Source: Phytopseudomonas punonensis
GTDB lineage: Bacteria; Pseudomonadota; Gammaproteobacteria; Pseudomonadales; Pseudomonadaceae
Direction of reading: 5' to 3'
Assembly: GCF_900142655.1 (NCBI RefSeq)
Contig: NZ_FRBQ01000001.1
Span: 1,180,115-1,244,114 of the forward strand
DNA length: 64,000 nucleotides
Part shown: positions 36,991 through 46,170 of the stretch, in pieces
Layout of the letters: each line of letters starts with the position of its first letter
Numbering within the stretch: the first letter of the stretch is position 1
Made by a program: the position numbers and the translations under genes
Notes under the pieces: model-generated
Told to the model about the DNA's origin: nothing
Seen by the model: only the letters and a program-made list of their open reading frames with translations
Databases searched by the model: none

Positions 36991-37398
36991 TCAAGGTGTC
37001 GAGCGCGGCTGGTAGGCTAGCAAGGCTTCTGCCAACTGCATGTCGCTGTAGGAGGCCAGCTCGCTACGCTGCTGCAGCGCGACCAGCGCCGCCTCCAGCA
37101 TCGCGCCGCGAATCTGCCCGGCACTGCCGACGAAGGCCGCTGCATCGTCCCGAGCCAGCTTCAACTTCTGGTCGAGGCTGCTGCTCTCTTTGGAGAGCTC
37201 CTCGGCCAGCTCGGTGCCCTCTCCTGGCTTGGTAGTGGTGAGGAACGGCACCAGGGTCGACAGCACGCCGTAGTAAGTGCTGCCCAGCAGCGGATCTTCA
37301 TCGAGCTCCGGCGTGACCCGCACCCAGGCGTGTGCCGGCAGCGTCAGCGAAAAGGTGATCAACAGCAACAAAGCCTTGAGAAACGGCCGATTTCTCAA
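36991..37398 (-). CDS. DUF2388-family secreted protein, TTG start
   Basis: A 135-residue Pseudomonas-type protein. Reading from a TTG at 37398 it begins with a signal peptide (RNRPFLKALLLLITFSLTLP, cleaved at AHA) and continues WVRVTPELDEDPLLGSTYYG with a DUF2388-like body. The TTG overlaps the stop of the transporter gene in the arrangement TTGA, and an AAGGTGG ribosome-binding site lies 7 bases upstream. The function is unknown. Because the start is TTG, it is easily hidden inside a longer overlapping frame. Confidence 0.75.
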   Translation of the reverse strand: MRNRPFLKALLLLITFSLTLPAHAWVRVTPELDEDPLLGSTYYGVLSTLVPFLTTTKPGEGTELAEELSKESSSLDQKLKLARDDAAAFVGSAGQIRGAMLEAALVALQQRSELASYSDMQLAEALLAYQPRSTP

Positions 37399-38396
37399 TT
37401 CACCGCCACCTTGATTTCGCTCGGAGCGACCGGATCGACCCGCCTGGCATAGCGCTGCGCGAGTACCGCACAGACCATCAGCTGGATCTGGTGGAACAGC
37501 ATCATCGGCAGGATCATCAGGCCGATGCTGCTGCCGGCGAACAGCACCTGGGCCATTGGCACGCCGGTGGCCAGGCTCTTCTTCGAGCCACAGAACAGGA
37601 TGGTGATGCGGTCTTCCATGTTGAAGCCGCACACCTTGCCGAGCAGCGCGGTAATACCCAGCGCCAGCGCCAGCAATAGGCAGCAGGAGAAGATCAGCAA
37701 GCCGAGCGTCGGCCACGACACCTGATTCCACAGGCCTTCGACCACTGCCGCGCTGAACGCGGTGTAGACCACCAGCAGGATCGAGCTCTGATCGACGTAC
37801 TTCAGCCAGTTCTTGTTGCGACCCACCCAGGCGCCAATCCAGCGCCGAGCGATCTGGCCGAGAATGAACGGCACCAGCAACTGCAGGGTGATCTTGCCGA
37901 TGGCATCGAGCAGCGAACCGCCGCTGCCGTGAACGTCCATCAGCAGCGCCACCAGTAGCGGCGTGAGGAAGATGCCGAACAGGCTGGAGGCCGCCGCACT
38001 GCAGATCGCCGCGGGAATGTTGCCGCGTGCCAGGGAAGTGAAAGCGATGGCTGACTGCACGGTGGCCGGCAGCGCGCACAGGTAGAGCATGCCCAGGTAC
38101 AGCTCGGTGCCGATCAGTGGCGACAGCAGCGGCTTGAGCGCCAGGCCCAGCAGCGGGAAGAGGATGAAGGTGCAGCTGAAAACCAGCAGGTGCAGGCGCC
38201 AGTGGCCGGCACCAGCGACGATTGCCTCACGCGAGAGCTTGGCGCCATGCAGGAAGAACAACAGGGCGATGGCCAAGTTGGTGATCCAGCCAAAGGCCAC
38301 GGCCGCCTTGCCGCTGACGGGCAGGAAGGTGGCGGTAAGCACGACGGCGATCAGCGTCAGAGTGAAGTTGTCAGGTAGTAAACGGGAACGGGCCAT
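37395..38396 (-). CDS. Bile acid:sodium symporter-family (BASS, SBF-like) transporter
   Basis: A 333-residue inner-membrane protein with about ten segments, SBF-like group (YfeH-type). Family features include LFFLHGAKLSREAI near residue 45 and FCGSKKSLATGVPMAQVLF near 270. The substrate is unknown. The ATG at 38396 begins just before the first membrane segment (MARSRLLPDNFTLTLIAVVL). It is translationally coupled to the DUF2388 gene and divergent from an AraC regulator. Confidence 0.86.
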   Translation of the reverse strand: MARSRLLPDNFTLTLIAVVLTATFLPVSGKAAVAFGWITNLAIALLFFLHGAKLSREAIVAGAGHWRLHLLVFSCTFILFPLLGLALKPLLSPLIGTELYLGMLYLCALPATVQSAIAFTSLARGNIPAAICSAAASSLFGIFLTPLLVALLMDVHGSGGSLLDAIGKITLQLLVPFILGQIARRWIGAWVGRNKNWLKYVDQSSILLVVYTAFSAAVVEGLWNQVSWPTLGLLIFSCCLLLALALGITALLGKVCGFNMEDRITILFCGSKKSLATGVPMAQVLFAGSSIGLMILPMMLFHQIQLMVCAVLAQRYARRVDPVAPSEIKVAVN

Positions 38397-38494
38397 GGGC
38401 AGGACTCCGGGCAGGCGATGGCAGACAGTTGCCACAGAAAGGCGGCCACTCTACCCTGAGCCGTCATTGCCGACTAACGCCATAAAGCCAGATC

Positions 38495-39286
38495 ATGTCG
38501 CCTAACGGACAAAACAGCATCGCCGAACGCAGTATTCCGCAGCTGGAGCAGCTGCCCCGGCCACTCTATGCGCGCAACGAATCGCTGCCACGCCAGACCG
38601 GCACACCGCGCCACAGCCATGCGTGGGTGCAGCTGACCTACGCCATTCAGGGCGTGCTGCACGTGCGCACCGCAGCCGGCAGTTTCGTCGCGCCGCCGCA
38701 GCGGGCGATATGGATTCCGGCCGGCCTGGAGCACGAGGTACTCAGCTCGCCGAACACAGAAATGCGCAGCCTGTACCTGTACGACGAAAACCCGGAAAAC
38801 GCACACCCAGATTGCCGCGTGCTCGGCGTGGACGCATTGACCCGCGAGTTGATCCGCAGCTTCTGCGAGCTACCGGTGGAGTACGACGAAAGCGGGCCGG
38901 ACGGCCGTCTTGCTGCGGTACTGCTCGACCGACTGCACGCGGCCCCGGAGGTGCGTCTGTCGCTGCCCTTGCCAAGCGACCCGCGCCTGAAAAAACTCTG
39001 CAGCCGCCTGCAGAGAAAGCCGGACGATGACCGCACGCTGGCCGCCTGGGGCAACGAACTCGACGTGTCGGAAAAGACCCTGAGCCGCCTGTTTCTGCGC
39101 GACACCGGCCTGACCTTCCGTGCCTGGCGGCAACGCCTGCGCCTGCTCGGTGCGCTGACGCCGCTGGAGAGCGGCGAGCGTGTCACCGATGTGGCCCTGC
39201 TCTGCGGCTACGACTCCACCTCGGCATTCATCGCCGCGTTTCGCCAGCAGTTCGGTGCCACGCCAGGCGAGTTTTTCAGCAGCTGA
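38495..39286 (+). CDS. AraC-family regulator with cupin domain
   Basis: A 263-residue regulator: a cupin-type sensor (about 20-105, HSHAWVQLTYAIQGVLHVRT with PPQRAIWIPAGLEHEV) followed by two helix-turn-helix motifs (about 160-260, ELDVSEKTLSRLFLRDTG and LCGYDSTSAFIAAFRQQFG). It is divergent from the BASS transporter, about 100 bases away, and probably controls it. Its end is one base from the convergent DUF1835 gene. Confidence 0.88.
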   Translation: MSPNGQNSIAERSIPQLEQLPRPLYARNESLPRQTGTPRHSHAWVQLTYAIQGVLHVRTAAGSFVAPPQRAIWIPAGLEHEVLSSPNTEMRSLYLYDENPENAHPDCRVLGVDALTRELIRSFCELPVEYDESGPDGRLAAVLLDRLHAAPEVRLSLPLPSDPRLKKLCSRLQRKPDDDRTLAAWGNELDVSEKTLSRLFLRDTGLTFRAWRQRLRLLGALTPLESGERVTDVALLCGYDSTSAFIAAFRQQFGATPGEFFSS

Positions 39287-39287
39287 A

Positions 39288-40067
39288 TCAGGAACCGCGA
39301 CGTACCTGCAACGAGGCATAACCCTGTTCACCCGGCGCGCCGCTCAGCACCAGGTGGCCCGTTGCAGCGAGTTCGCGGGCACGCCAGAACAGAAAGTAAT
39401 CGGTGGCGAAGAAGCCATCGCACCGCGCCATCACCTCGGCCATAACCCGCGCCAACGGTTGCGGCTCGGCGCGGGCCTGGCGCACCAACGCCGCGTCGAT
39501 AACCTGGTAATCCTCGGCTGTAAAACTCCCCGCCTGCCAGCGATGAATCAGCCCGCCATCGGCCATTGCAGCACGCCATTGCGCGGCCTGGCTCGTTCGG
39601 CGCTCGGCCTCGACCACGCGCGGTTTGGCCACAGCCAGCAGCGCTTGCGGCGCATGCATGGCCACCGCCTGGCGGCTCTGCACCCAGCTGTTGCCGGTGC
39701 CACAGGCCACCTCGATCAGCGCCACAGTGCTGCCTTCCAACGCGCTGGCTACCCGCGCCAACAGCAGCTGCTCGCTGGCGCTGTCGCCGTGCCAGACGGT
39801 AACCGGCCGCTCCTGGCGGGCCAGATCGGCGAGCCACCGCGCGTCGGCCGACAGATCCGCAGCGAAATCCGGTACCGGCGTCACGCCTGCCGGCCACACT
39901 GCCCGCCAGAACGCCGCGCGCGCCGCACAAGGCGACCTGTCGACATCGTCCAGCGGGCCAACCGCCAGATCATCACGCAACACGCGCAGGCCAGCCTCGG
40001 CGGCTGGCTGGCCGATCACATGGGTGACGCCGGCGACAGCGTTGTCACCACAGACCAGATGCCACAT
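39288..40067 (-). CDS. DUF1835/DUF3658-type protein
   Basis: A 259-residue protein. The N-terminal half has the DUF1835 pattern (MWHLVCGDNAVAGVTHV, VLRDDLAVGPL, VWHGDSASEQLLLARV), which looks nucleotide-binding but has no proven activity. The rest is a DUF3658-like helical region. No functional partner is visible nearby. Confidence 0.7.
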   Translation of the reverse strand: MWHLVCGDNAVAGVTHVIGQPAAEAGLRVLRDDLAVGPLDDVDRSPCAARAAFWRAVWPAGVTPVPDFAADLSADARWLADLARQERPVTVWHGDSASEQLLLARVASALEGSTVALIEVACGTGNSWVQSRQAVAMHAPQALLAVAKPRVVEAERRTSQAAQWRAAMADGGLIHRWQAGSFTAEDYQVIDAALVRQARAEPQPLARVMAEVMARCDGFFATDYFLFWRARELAATGHLVLSGAPGEQGYASLQVRRGS

Positions 40068-40086
40068 AAGTCCTCCTCGTCGAGCG

Positions 40087-41160
40087 TTACGGGGTGAGTT
40101 TCACCGCCAACGCCGGCTTGTCGCCCTGCTGCCAGGTTCCGATCAGGCTGCCATCGGCCTGAAATGCGAGTTCGAATCGGGCCGGCGGTTCGCCGTTTTC
40201 GTGAAGGGTGAGGGAATCCTGCTGAAACTCACCTCCCAGCTCGATCTGCGTGGCGTATTTGTCGTAGAAGTAGCTGGCGGACAGGCTGTGATCGGCATAG
40301 GGCTGCTCGATCACCAGGGTGATCGGGTAGCGCCCGAGGGTGCCGCGGTATACGCCTTGGGCCGTGCTGTTAGCCGGCAAGGCACAATCGCTGCGTTTCT
40401 CCAGCAGCAGGCAGCGACCGTAGGGACTGAGATCGGCGCTCAGGGCCTGATAGCCGAGGCTGTTGCCGAACTCGCCAAGGTCGTCCAGCGCGCGGCTGGC
40501 ATGGTTGGCGCAGGTCTCGCCTATCAGCGTCAGGCTGTCGCTGCCCAGCTGCAGGCTGTCGTAGTCCAGGCTGGCGTCGCGACGCGTGCTCACGCATTGG
40601 CTGTACATGGCGCGCTGGTCTTCAAGCCACTGCTCGTCGTCGCTGAGCTTTTCGGCGTCGCCGGCCTTGGCGGGCGGCAATGTCGCCAGGAAATCGTCCA
40701 GGCGTTTGACCCGCTGCTTCTGCAGCTCGCCCTGCACACGCAGCACCCCTTCGGGGCTGAGCAACTGCGGCAAGCCAATGGGCCGGCCGCTGGCCAGGTC
40801 GAAGTTGTAGCTGCGCGAGCCCTGGCTGGTGTAGGCGCCGGTGTATTCGCCATCGATGTTCAGCGACAGATAGCCCGGCCCCTGGCCGACGACTTGATAA
40901 TCGAGGCTGTTCACACCCCAGATTTCGCCATCCTTGGGCTGCACCCTTTCGAACGGTGACTTGCTGAAGCGGCCGGGGAGCGCTGCAAGCTCGCGTGAAT
41001 GCAGAAAGGTATTGATCTTGCTGATAGCCGGGCTCTCGCCAACCAGCAACGGGAAGCGATAGGTTTCCCAATCGCTGCGCTTGGCGGTGAGATCGTCAAT
41101 ACGCACATCGGCCAGGGCCGGCAGGGCGATGGCAAGCAGGGGCAATAGCAGCAAGCGCAC
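40087..41160 (-). CDS. Secreted protein of unknown function
   Basis: A protein of about 357 residues with a signal peptide (VRLLLLPLLAIALPALA) and no membrane segments afterwards. Two cysteines (SQCVS, ETCANH) near the middle and two more (GRCLLLEKRSDCAL) could form disulfides. The mixed polar beta-rich sequence recalls RsiV/DUF3298-like domains, but I am not confident. Of two GTG codons, 41160 is 7 bases from AAGGA and is preferred; 41166 is only one base from it. Confidence 0.65.
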   Translation of the reverse strand: MRLLLLPLLAIALPALADVRIDDLTAKRSDWETYRFPLLVGESPAISKINTFLHSRELAALPGRFSKSPFERVQPKDGEIWGVNSLDYQVVGQGPGYLSLNIDGEYTGAYTSQGSRSYNFDLASGRPIGLPQLLSPEGVLRVQGELQKQRVKRLDDFLATLPPAKAGDAEKLSDDEQWLEDQRAMYSQCVSTRRDASLDYDSLQLGSDSLTLIGETCANHASRALDDLGEFGNSLGYQALSADLSPYGRCLLLEKRSDCALPANSTAQGVYRGTLGRYPITLVIEQPYADHSLSASYFYDKYATQIELGGEFQQDSLTLHENGEPPARFELAFQADGSLIGTWQQGDKPALAVKLTP

Positions 41161-41232
41161 GAGCACATCCTTAATGCAGTAACGAAAGGCCGGCAGTATC
41201 CGCCACGCCCACCGCGAACTCCAGATGCCGGA

Positions 41233-42645
41233 TCACAGCACCTTGCCAGGATTCATCAGCCCAGTGGGATCCAGCGTCTGCTTAAGGCTGCGCATCAGCT
41301 CCAGTTCCAGCGGATCCTTGTAGCGGCTCGCCGCCTCGCGTTTGGCCTGGCCGATGCCATGCTCGGCGCTGATGCTACCGGCGAACGCCGCGGTCACGTC
41401 GTAGATCAGGTGCATGATCGCCTCGGCCTGGGCCTTGAACGGTGCGTCCTCGCTGCCCAGCGGCTTGCTGATGTTGTAGTGCAGGTTGCCGTCGCCGACG
41501 TGGCCGTAGCAGACGATGCGCACACCCGGGAAAGCCTGCTGCAGGCGCTCGTCTGCCTGGGCGATAAAGGCGGGAATGCGACTGACCGGCACGCTGATAT
41601 CGTGCTTGAGGCTCGGCCCCTCGTGGTTTTGCGCCTCGGAAATGCCCTCGCGCAGTTTCCATAGCGCGGCGACCTGCGCCTCGCTGCCCGCCACCACCGC
41701 GTCCAGCGCTTCGCCCTCTTCGAACGCCGCGCCCAGGCCGCTTTCCAGCATCTCGGCCAAGGGCGAGTCAGGCAGCGTATCGCTCAGTTCGATCAACACG
41801 TACCAGGGGTGCGGCTCGGCGAACAGCTCGCCGCAGCCGGCCACGTGGCGCAGCACGAACTCCACGCTTTGCCGCGACATCAGCTCGAAGCCGGTGAGGC
41901 GATCGCCGCACAGCGCGCGCATGCGGCCGATCAGGTCAACCGCTGCCTGCGAGCTCGGCAATGCGACCCAGGCGGTGGTGCGGCTGCGTATCGCCGGGTA
42001 GAGCTTGAGCACGGCGGCGGTGATGATGCCCAAGGTGCCCTCGCTGCCAATAAACAGGTGCTTGAGGTCGTAGCCAGTGTTGTCCTTGCGCAGGCCGCGC
42101 AAGCCATTCCAGATACGCCCGTCGGGCAGCACCACCTCCAGGCCCAGGGCCAGGTCGCGCATGTTGCCGTAGCGCAATACGGCGGTGCCACCGGCGTTGG
42201 TCGCCAGGTTGCCGCCCACGGTGCAGCTGCCCTCGGCGCCCAGGGATAGCGGAAACAGCCGGCCAGCCTCGGCCGCTGCCTCCTGCAAGCGCTGCAGCAA
42301 CACGCCGGCCTCGACGGTGATGGTTTCGTTGCCGGCGTCCACATCGCGGATCTGCGTCATGCGCGTCAGCGACAGCACCACCTGGGTGCCGGAGTCGTCC
42401 GGAATCGAGCCGCCACATAGCCCGGTATTGCCGCCTTGAGGCACCAGCGCCACGCCGGCCTCACGGCACAGGCGAACCACTGCGGCAACCTGCTCGGTGC
42501 TGGCCGGGCGCACGACTAGCGCCGCCTTGCCGCGGTAGGCGTTGCGCCAGTCGCTCAGATAGCTTTGCAGGCGCTGTTCATCGCGTACCAGACCGGCTTC
42601 GCCGACCACCTGTTCCAGGGCCTGCAGCAACTGCTGATCGAGCAT
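41233..42645 (-). CDS. FAD-linked 2-hydroxyacid dehydrogenase (D-2-hydroxyglutarate dehydrogenase / GlcD type)
   Basis: A 470-residue flavoenzyme of the vanillyl-alcohol oxidase fold. The FAD domain (about 38-220) has VVRPASTEQVAAVVRLCREAG and PQGGNTGLCGGS; the C-terminal domain ends with GDGNLHYNISKP and SAEHGIGQAKR, both typical of the D-lactate/2-hydroxyglutarate group. The substrate is a D-2-hydroxyacid. It follows the MFS carrier gene on the same strand by 25 bases, so carrier and enzyme probably serve one compound. Confidence 0.87.
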   Translation of the reverse strand: MLDQQLLQALEQVVGEAGLVRDEQRLQSYLSDWRNAYRGKAALVVRPASTEQVAAVVRLCREAGVALVPQGGNTGLCGGSIPDDSGTQVVLSLTRMTQIRDVDAGNETITVEAGVLLQRLQEAAAEAGRLFPLSLGAEGSCTVGGNLATNAGGTAVLRYGNMRDLALGLEVVLPDGRIWNGLRGLRKDNTGYDLKHLFIGSEGTLGIITAAVLKLYPAIRSRTTAWVALPSSQAAVDLIGRMRALCGDRLTGFELMSRQSVEFVLRHVAGCGELFAEPHPWYVLIELSDTLPDSPLAEMLESGLGAAFEEGEALDAVVAGSEAQVAALWKLREGISEAQNHEGPSLKHDISVPVSRIPAFIAQADERLQQAFPGVRIVCYGHVGDGNLHYNISKPLGSEDAPFKAQAEAIMHLIYDVTAAFAGSISAEHGIGQAKREAASRYKDPLELELMRSLKQTLDPTGLMNPGKVL

Positions 42646-42670
42646 GGTTTCTCCTCCTCCGTCGTGGGTT

Positions 42671-43978
42671 TCAGTCTTTCAGTTCGATGCGCTGGATACG
42701 GCCGACCACCAGCAAGTAACAAAGCACCGCCAGCAGCGAGTTGGCCGCCACGTAGGCTAGGGCCAGGTCGAACGAGCCGCTGCGGCTGACCAGGTAACCG
42801 ACGATGATCGGTGTGGTGATCGCCGCCAGGTTGCCGAAGCTGTTGAACAGTCCGCCGCTGAGCCCGACGATCTGCCGCGGCGAGGTGTCGGCCACCAGCG
42901 TCCAGCCCAGGGTGCCGAAGCCTTTACCGAAGAACGCCAGGCCCATCAGCGCCAGCACAGCGGCGTCGCTGTCGACGAACACGCACAGGCCGATGCAGGC
43001 CGACAGGCTCATGCCGGTGACGATGGGCAGCTTGCGCGCCAGGCTCAGCGAGTGGCCGCGGCGCACCAGGCGGTCGGACAGCATGCCGCCGCTCAGGCTG
43101 CCGGCGAACCCACTGATGGCCGGCACCACGGCCGCGAAGCCGGCCGCCATCAGGGTCATGCCGCGTTCCTGCACCAGATACACCGGAAACCAGGTAAGCA
43201 GAAAGTAGGTGGTGGCATTGCTCAGGTACTGACCGGCGTAGATGCCCAGCAGGGTGCGCTGGCTCAGCAGCTGCCAAAGATGACCGCGCTGCCGGGGCTT
43301 GCCGGTCGCGGGCAGCGGCGTCAGGTCGAGCAGCCCGCCGCCATGCTCGATGTGCGCGAACTCGGCGGCGCCGATGCGCGGATGCAGGCGCGGGCTGTGG
43401 ATGGTTCGTGCCCACAGAAAGCACAGCGCGAAGCCGAAGCCGCCGAGCACGATGAACACCTGTTGCCAGCCGAAGGTTTGCACCACCCAGCCCATCAGCG
43501 GCGCGAACAACGCCGTGGCGCAATACTGCGCCGAGCCGGACACCGCAGTGGCGGTGGCGCGCTCGCTGCTCGGAAACCAGGCAGCGATGATCCGCGCGTT
43601 ACCGGGAAAACAGGGCGCCGCGGCGAGGCCGACCGCCACGCGCAGCAGAAATAGACTGGCTACCGTCCAGGCCACCGGCAGGAAGCCAACGAAACCCTGG
43701 GCGAACGTGAGCGCCGACCAGCACAACAAGGCGATGCCGTACACGCGCTTGACGTCGAAACGGTCGAATAGCCAGCCGCCGGGAATCTGCGCAACCACAT
43801 AGGCCCAGCCGAACGCCGAGAAGATATAGCCGAGGGTCAGCGCGTCGATGCCCAGGTCAGCCTGCAGGGCGGCCCCGGCGATAGACATGCTGGAGCGGTC
43901 GGCAAAGGTCACTGCGGTGACTAGAAACAGCATCGCCACGATGCTGAAGCGTACGCGTCCGGTTCTAGTGGCAGACAT
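42671..43978 (-). CDS. MFS transporter, anion:cation symporter (hexuronate/hexarate) type
   Basis: A 435-residue, 12-segment carrier. FADRSSMSIAGAALQADLGID near residue 25 and GWAYVVAQIPGGWLFDRFDVKRVYG near 57-81 are typical of the GudP/GarP/DgoT group, which takes up sugar acids. It is cotranscribed with the FAD-linked hydroxyacid dehydrogenase and divergent from tctCBA. Confidence 0.87.
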   Translation of the reverse strand: MSATRTGRVRFSIVAMLFLVTAVTFADRSSMSIAGAALQADLGIDALTLGYIFSAFGWAYVVAQIPGGWLFDRFDVKRVYGIALLCWSALTFAQGFVGFLPVAWTVASLFLLRVAVGLAAAPCFPGNARIIAAWFPSSERATATAVSGSAQYCATALFAPLMGWVVQTFGWQQVFIVLGGFGFALCFLWARTIHSPRLHPRIGAAEFAHIEHGGGLLDLTPLPATGKPRQRGHLWQLLSQRTLLGIYAGQYLSNATTYFLLTWFPVYLVQERGMTLMAAGFAAVVPAISGFAGSLSGGMLSDRLVRRGHSLSLARKLPIVTGMSLSACIGLCVFVDSDAAVLALMGLAFFGKGFGTLGWTLVADTSPRQIVGLSGGLFNSFGNLAAITTPIIVGYLVSRSGSFDLALAYVAANSLLAVLCYLLVVGRIQRIELKD

Positions 43979-44597
43979 AAGCGATCCTTGCGGTGAAACA
44001 CGACACGGAAGATGGGCCGGGGTCAGGGTTCACAGCGGATAGGGGGAATCTGCGCGGGTAATGCTGATCATCAGAGGCCTTGTTTGTTGTTATGGCGGCG
44101 CCAGAAGCGCGTGGGCTGATGGCAACCGAGCATACAGGCTCAGGCACAATTTTGTTATACGTTATCGTACAACAACATAAAAGATCATCTAATGCCCGCG
44201 TCCCGCCGCTTCTGAAGAGCCTGAGCTTATTTCCATACGTGACTCAAAGCGCATCAACAGCAAGGGCTCCGTTGACAGCGCTGAGCGAGCTTGGTACTAA
44301 TTCGCCAAGTCATACGACAACCTATAACAAGAGAGGCTAACGGTCATGCCTACGACCACAACTGCCTATCCAGGTGCCCTGACACCACTGCTCGCCTTGC
44401 CCCGGTCAAGCGCCCGTGCCTGCGCGTGATCACGCCGCCCACGCATGCCTGCCCGTCGGCCAACCAGGCTTCTGCCATGGCCACGCCACCACACCCGAGT
44501 CACGCCCTATCTTCCTTCGCCTTGTGGCACGGCAGCGATTCGCCGTTCCCGATTCACCGTCATGAACTGACGGCCCCACACCACCACGGAGCTTCCA
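43979..44597. promoter_or_regulatory. 619-bp divergent regulatory region, MFS operon / tctCBA
   Basis: No convincing gene lies here. The left half contains the 24-bp near-palindrome at 44152-44175. The right half, a GC-rich stretch leading to tctC, may be a long untranslated leader. A frame crossing 44291-44683 lacks a ribosome-binding site and runs into tctC in another frame. Confidence 0.5.
44152..44175. promoter_or_regulatory. GntR-like inverted-repeat operator
   Basis: TTGTTATACG (44152-44161) and CGTACAACAA (44166-44175) are inverse at 9 of 10 positions around TTAT. The TTGT...ACAA ends resemble operators of GntR/FadR-type repressors, which often control sugar-acid genes. No GntR gene lies in the window. 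Confidence 0.55.
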
Positions 44598-45575
44598 ATG
44601 AAAAAAATATTCCGCGCCTCTCTTCTTTCTGCCGTCGTCGGCATGGGTGCCATCGGCGCCCAATCAGCGGCCTTCGCCGATGACGTCAAATGGCCGACCC
44701 GCCCCGTGCAGGTCGTGGTGATCGCCAACCCGGGCGGTGATACCGACTTCAACGCCCGCATGATGGCCAAATACTTCAACGAGATTACTGGCAAGACCAT
44801 GGTGGTAACTAACGTCGCTGGCGGTGGCGGCACCCTGGCCGCCGAGCAGGTGAAGGGCGCAGCAGCGGATGGCAACACCATCCTCTTCACCCACCCTGGC
44901 CAGATGATCGTCAACGAAGTGGCCGGCTTGACCGAAGACAGCTACGAAGCATTCGATGTGTCCTGCATCGCAGGCGTGGACAAGAGCGCAGTCTTCGTCG
45001 CGAACAAGCAGTCCGGTATCACCAGCATGAAAGACCTGATCGAGAAGGCCAAGGCCAAGCCGGGCAGCATCACCTACGGCACCGAGATTGGTAACTTTTC
45101 TCACGTGCAGGGCCTGCAGCTGGAAAAACTCACCGGCACCAAACTGAAGATGGTCGACGGTGGCACCGTATCTGACCGCGTAGTGGGCATGCTCGGTGGT
45201 CGTCTTGACCTGGGCGCAATGAGCTACGGCGCCGTTCAGGACTACGTCAGCGGTGGCCAAATGGTCGCTCTGGGTCAGCCCAACGCCGAGCGTAACCCGC
45301 TGATCCCGGACGTACCGACCCTCAAGGAGCAAGGCCTGGACATCACCTTGGACAAGCCGTACATCGTCGCCTTCCCCAAAGGCACTGATCCGGCCATCGT
45401 CAAGAAAATGGCTGACATCATGAAAGAGATCACCGAGAAACCGGCTTATGCCGAAGACCTGAAAAAGTTCAAGCAGCCGGTCGCCTACTTCAATACCGAA
45501 GAATCCAAGCAGATTCTGGCCAAGACCCGTGATGACTTCATGCAGTTCAAGGATGCTCTGCGCCAAGGCAAGTGA
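44598..45575 (+). CDS. tctC: Tripartite tricarboxylate transporter binding protein TctC
   Basis: A 325-residue periplasmic binding protein. A signal peptide (about 1-27, ending AFA) precedes DDVKWPTRPVQVVVIANPGGDTD, the usual opening of the family. The substrate pocket block (TYGTEIGNFSHVQGLQLEKLTG and VGMLGGRLDLGAMSY) is intact. Many TctC proteins bind citrate or other di/tricarboxylates; the true substrate here may relate to the divergent hydroxyacid genes. Confidence 0.9.
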   Translation: MKKIFRASLLSAVVGMGAIGAQSAAFADDVKWPTRPVQVVVIANPGGDTDFNARMMAKYFNEITGKTMVVTNVAGGGGTLAAEQVKGAAADGNTILFTHPGQMIVNEVAGLTEDSYEAFDVSCIAGVDKSAVFVANKQSGITSMKDLIEKAKAKPGSITYGTEIGNFSHVQGLQLEKLTGTKLKMVDGGTVSDRVVGMLGGRLDLGAMSYGAVQDYVSGGQMVALGQPNAERNPLIPDVPTLKEQGLDITLDKPYIVAFPKGTDPAIVKKMADIMKEITEKPAYAEDLKKFKQPVAYFNTEESKQILAKTRDDFMQFKDALRQGK

Positions 45576-45633
45576 GTCATGACACAGCGCCGGCAGAGAG
45601 CCGGCGCTGTGCTTTCGTTCTTCGAGGTTTCAA

Positions 45634-46161
45634 ATGCGCACCACCACCCCGAATAAAAAAGAACTGATCATCGGCCTCGCCATGATCGGCTCCAGCCTCG
45701 CCTACATGGTGATGGCCTACCAACTTCCCGGCCATGGCGGCGTCGACGCGGGCACCGTTCCGGCATTGCTGGCAGGCCTGCTGATCCTGCTGGGCGTAAT
45801 GCAGGTACTCAGTGCCTTCGCCGCCAAGCCTGCTACGGTCGAAGCGCCAGCACCGAACACCGGTGACCTACCCGAAATGCCCGCTGAAGAAGCGGCACCG
45901 GCCGTCATCGAACCCCGCACAGTGATCCTGACCCTTGCCCTGATCCTCGGCTACATGGCGCTGTTAGGGCCGGTGGGCTTCCCGATCATGACCGTGGTTT
46001 ATCTGTACCTGCAGTTCCTCGTCCTGACACCGGTCACCCAGAAAGCCAAGCACCTGAGCTATCTGCTGATCTCGGTGATCAGCTCAGCCGTCATCTTCCT
46101 GCTGTTCCGCGAGGCCTTCGACCTGATGCTGCCCGCTGGCCTGCTGAACAATTACATCTGA
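45634..46161 (+). CDS. tctB: Tripartite tricarboxylate transporter small membrane subunit TctB
   Basis: A 175-residue protein with four membrane segments, interrupted by a Glu/Pro/Ala-rich loop (about 68-92). Length and topology fit TctB. It sits between the binding-protein and large-subunit genes, 9 bases before tctA. Confidence 0.87.
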   Translation: MRTTTPNKKELIIGLAMIGSSLAYMVMAYQLPGHGGVDAGTVPALLAGLLILLGVMQVLSAFAAKPATVEAPAPNTGDLPEMPAEEAAPAVIEPRTVILTLALILGYMALLGPVGFPIMTVVYLYLQFLVLTPVTQKAKHLSYLLISVISSAVIFLLFREAFDLMLPAGLLNNYI

Positions 46162-46170
46162 GGATCGACC

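Noticed and set aside
36991..38079. A single 362-codon minus-strand gene
   Set aside because: Its upstream part is opposite-frame sequence of the BASS transporter; only the last 135 codons, from the TTG at 37398, look like a protein.
44520..44550. A possible sigma-54 promoter before tctC (TGGCACGGCAGCGATTCGC)
   Set aside because: The first element is perfect, but no GC lies at the required distance.
44291..44683. A 130-codon frame before tctC
   Set aside because: It overlaps tctC in another frame, has no ribosome-binding site and no domain; the region is better read as a leader.
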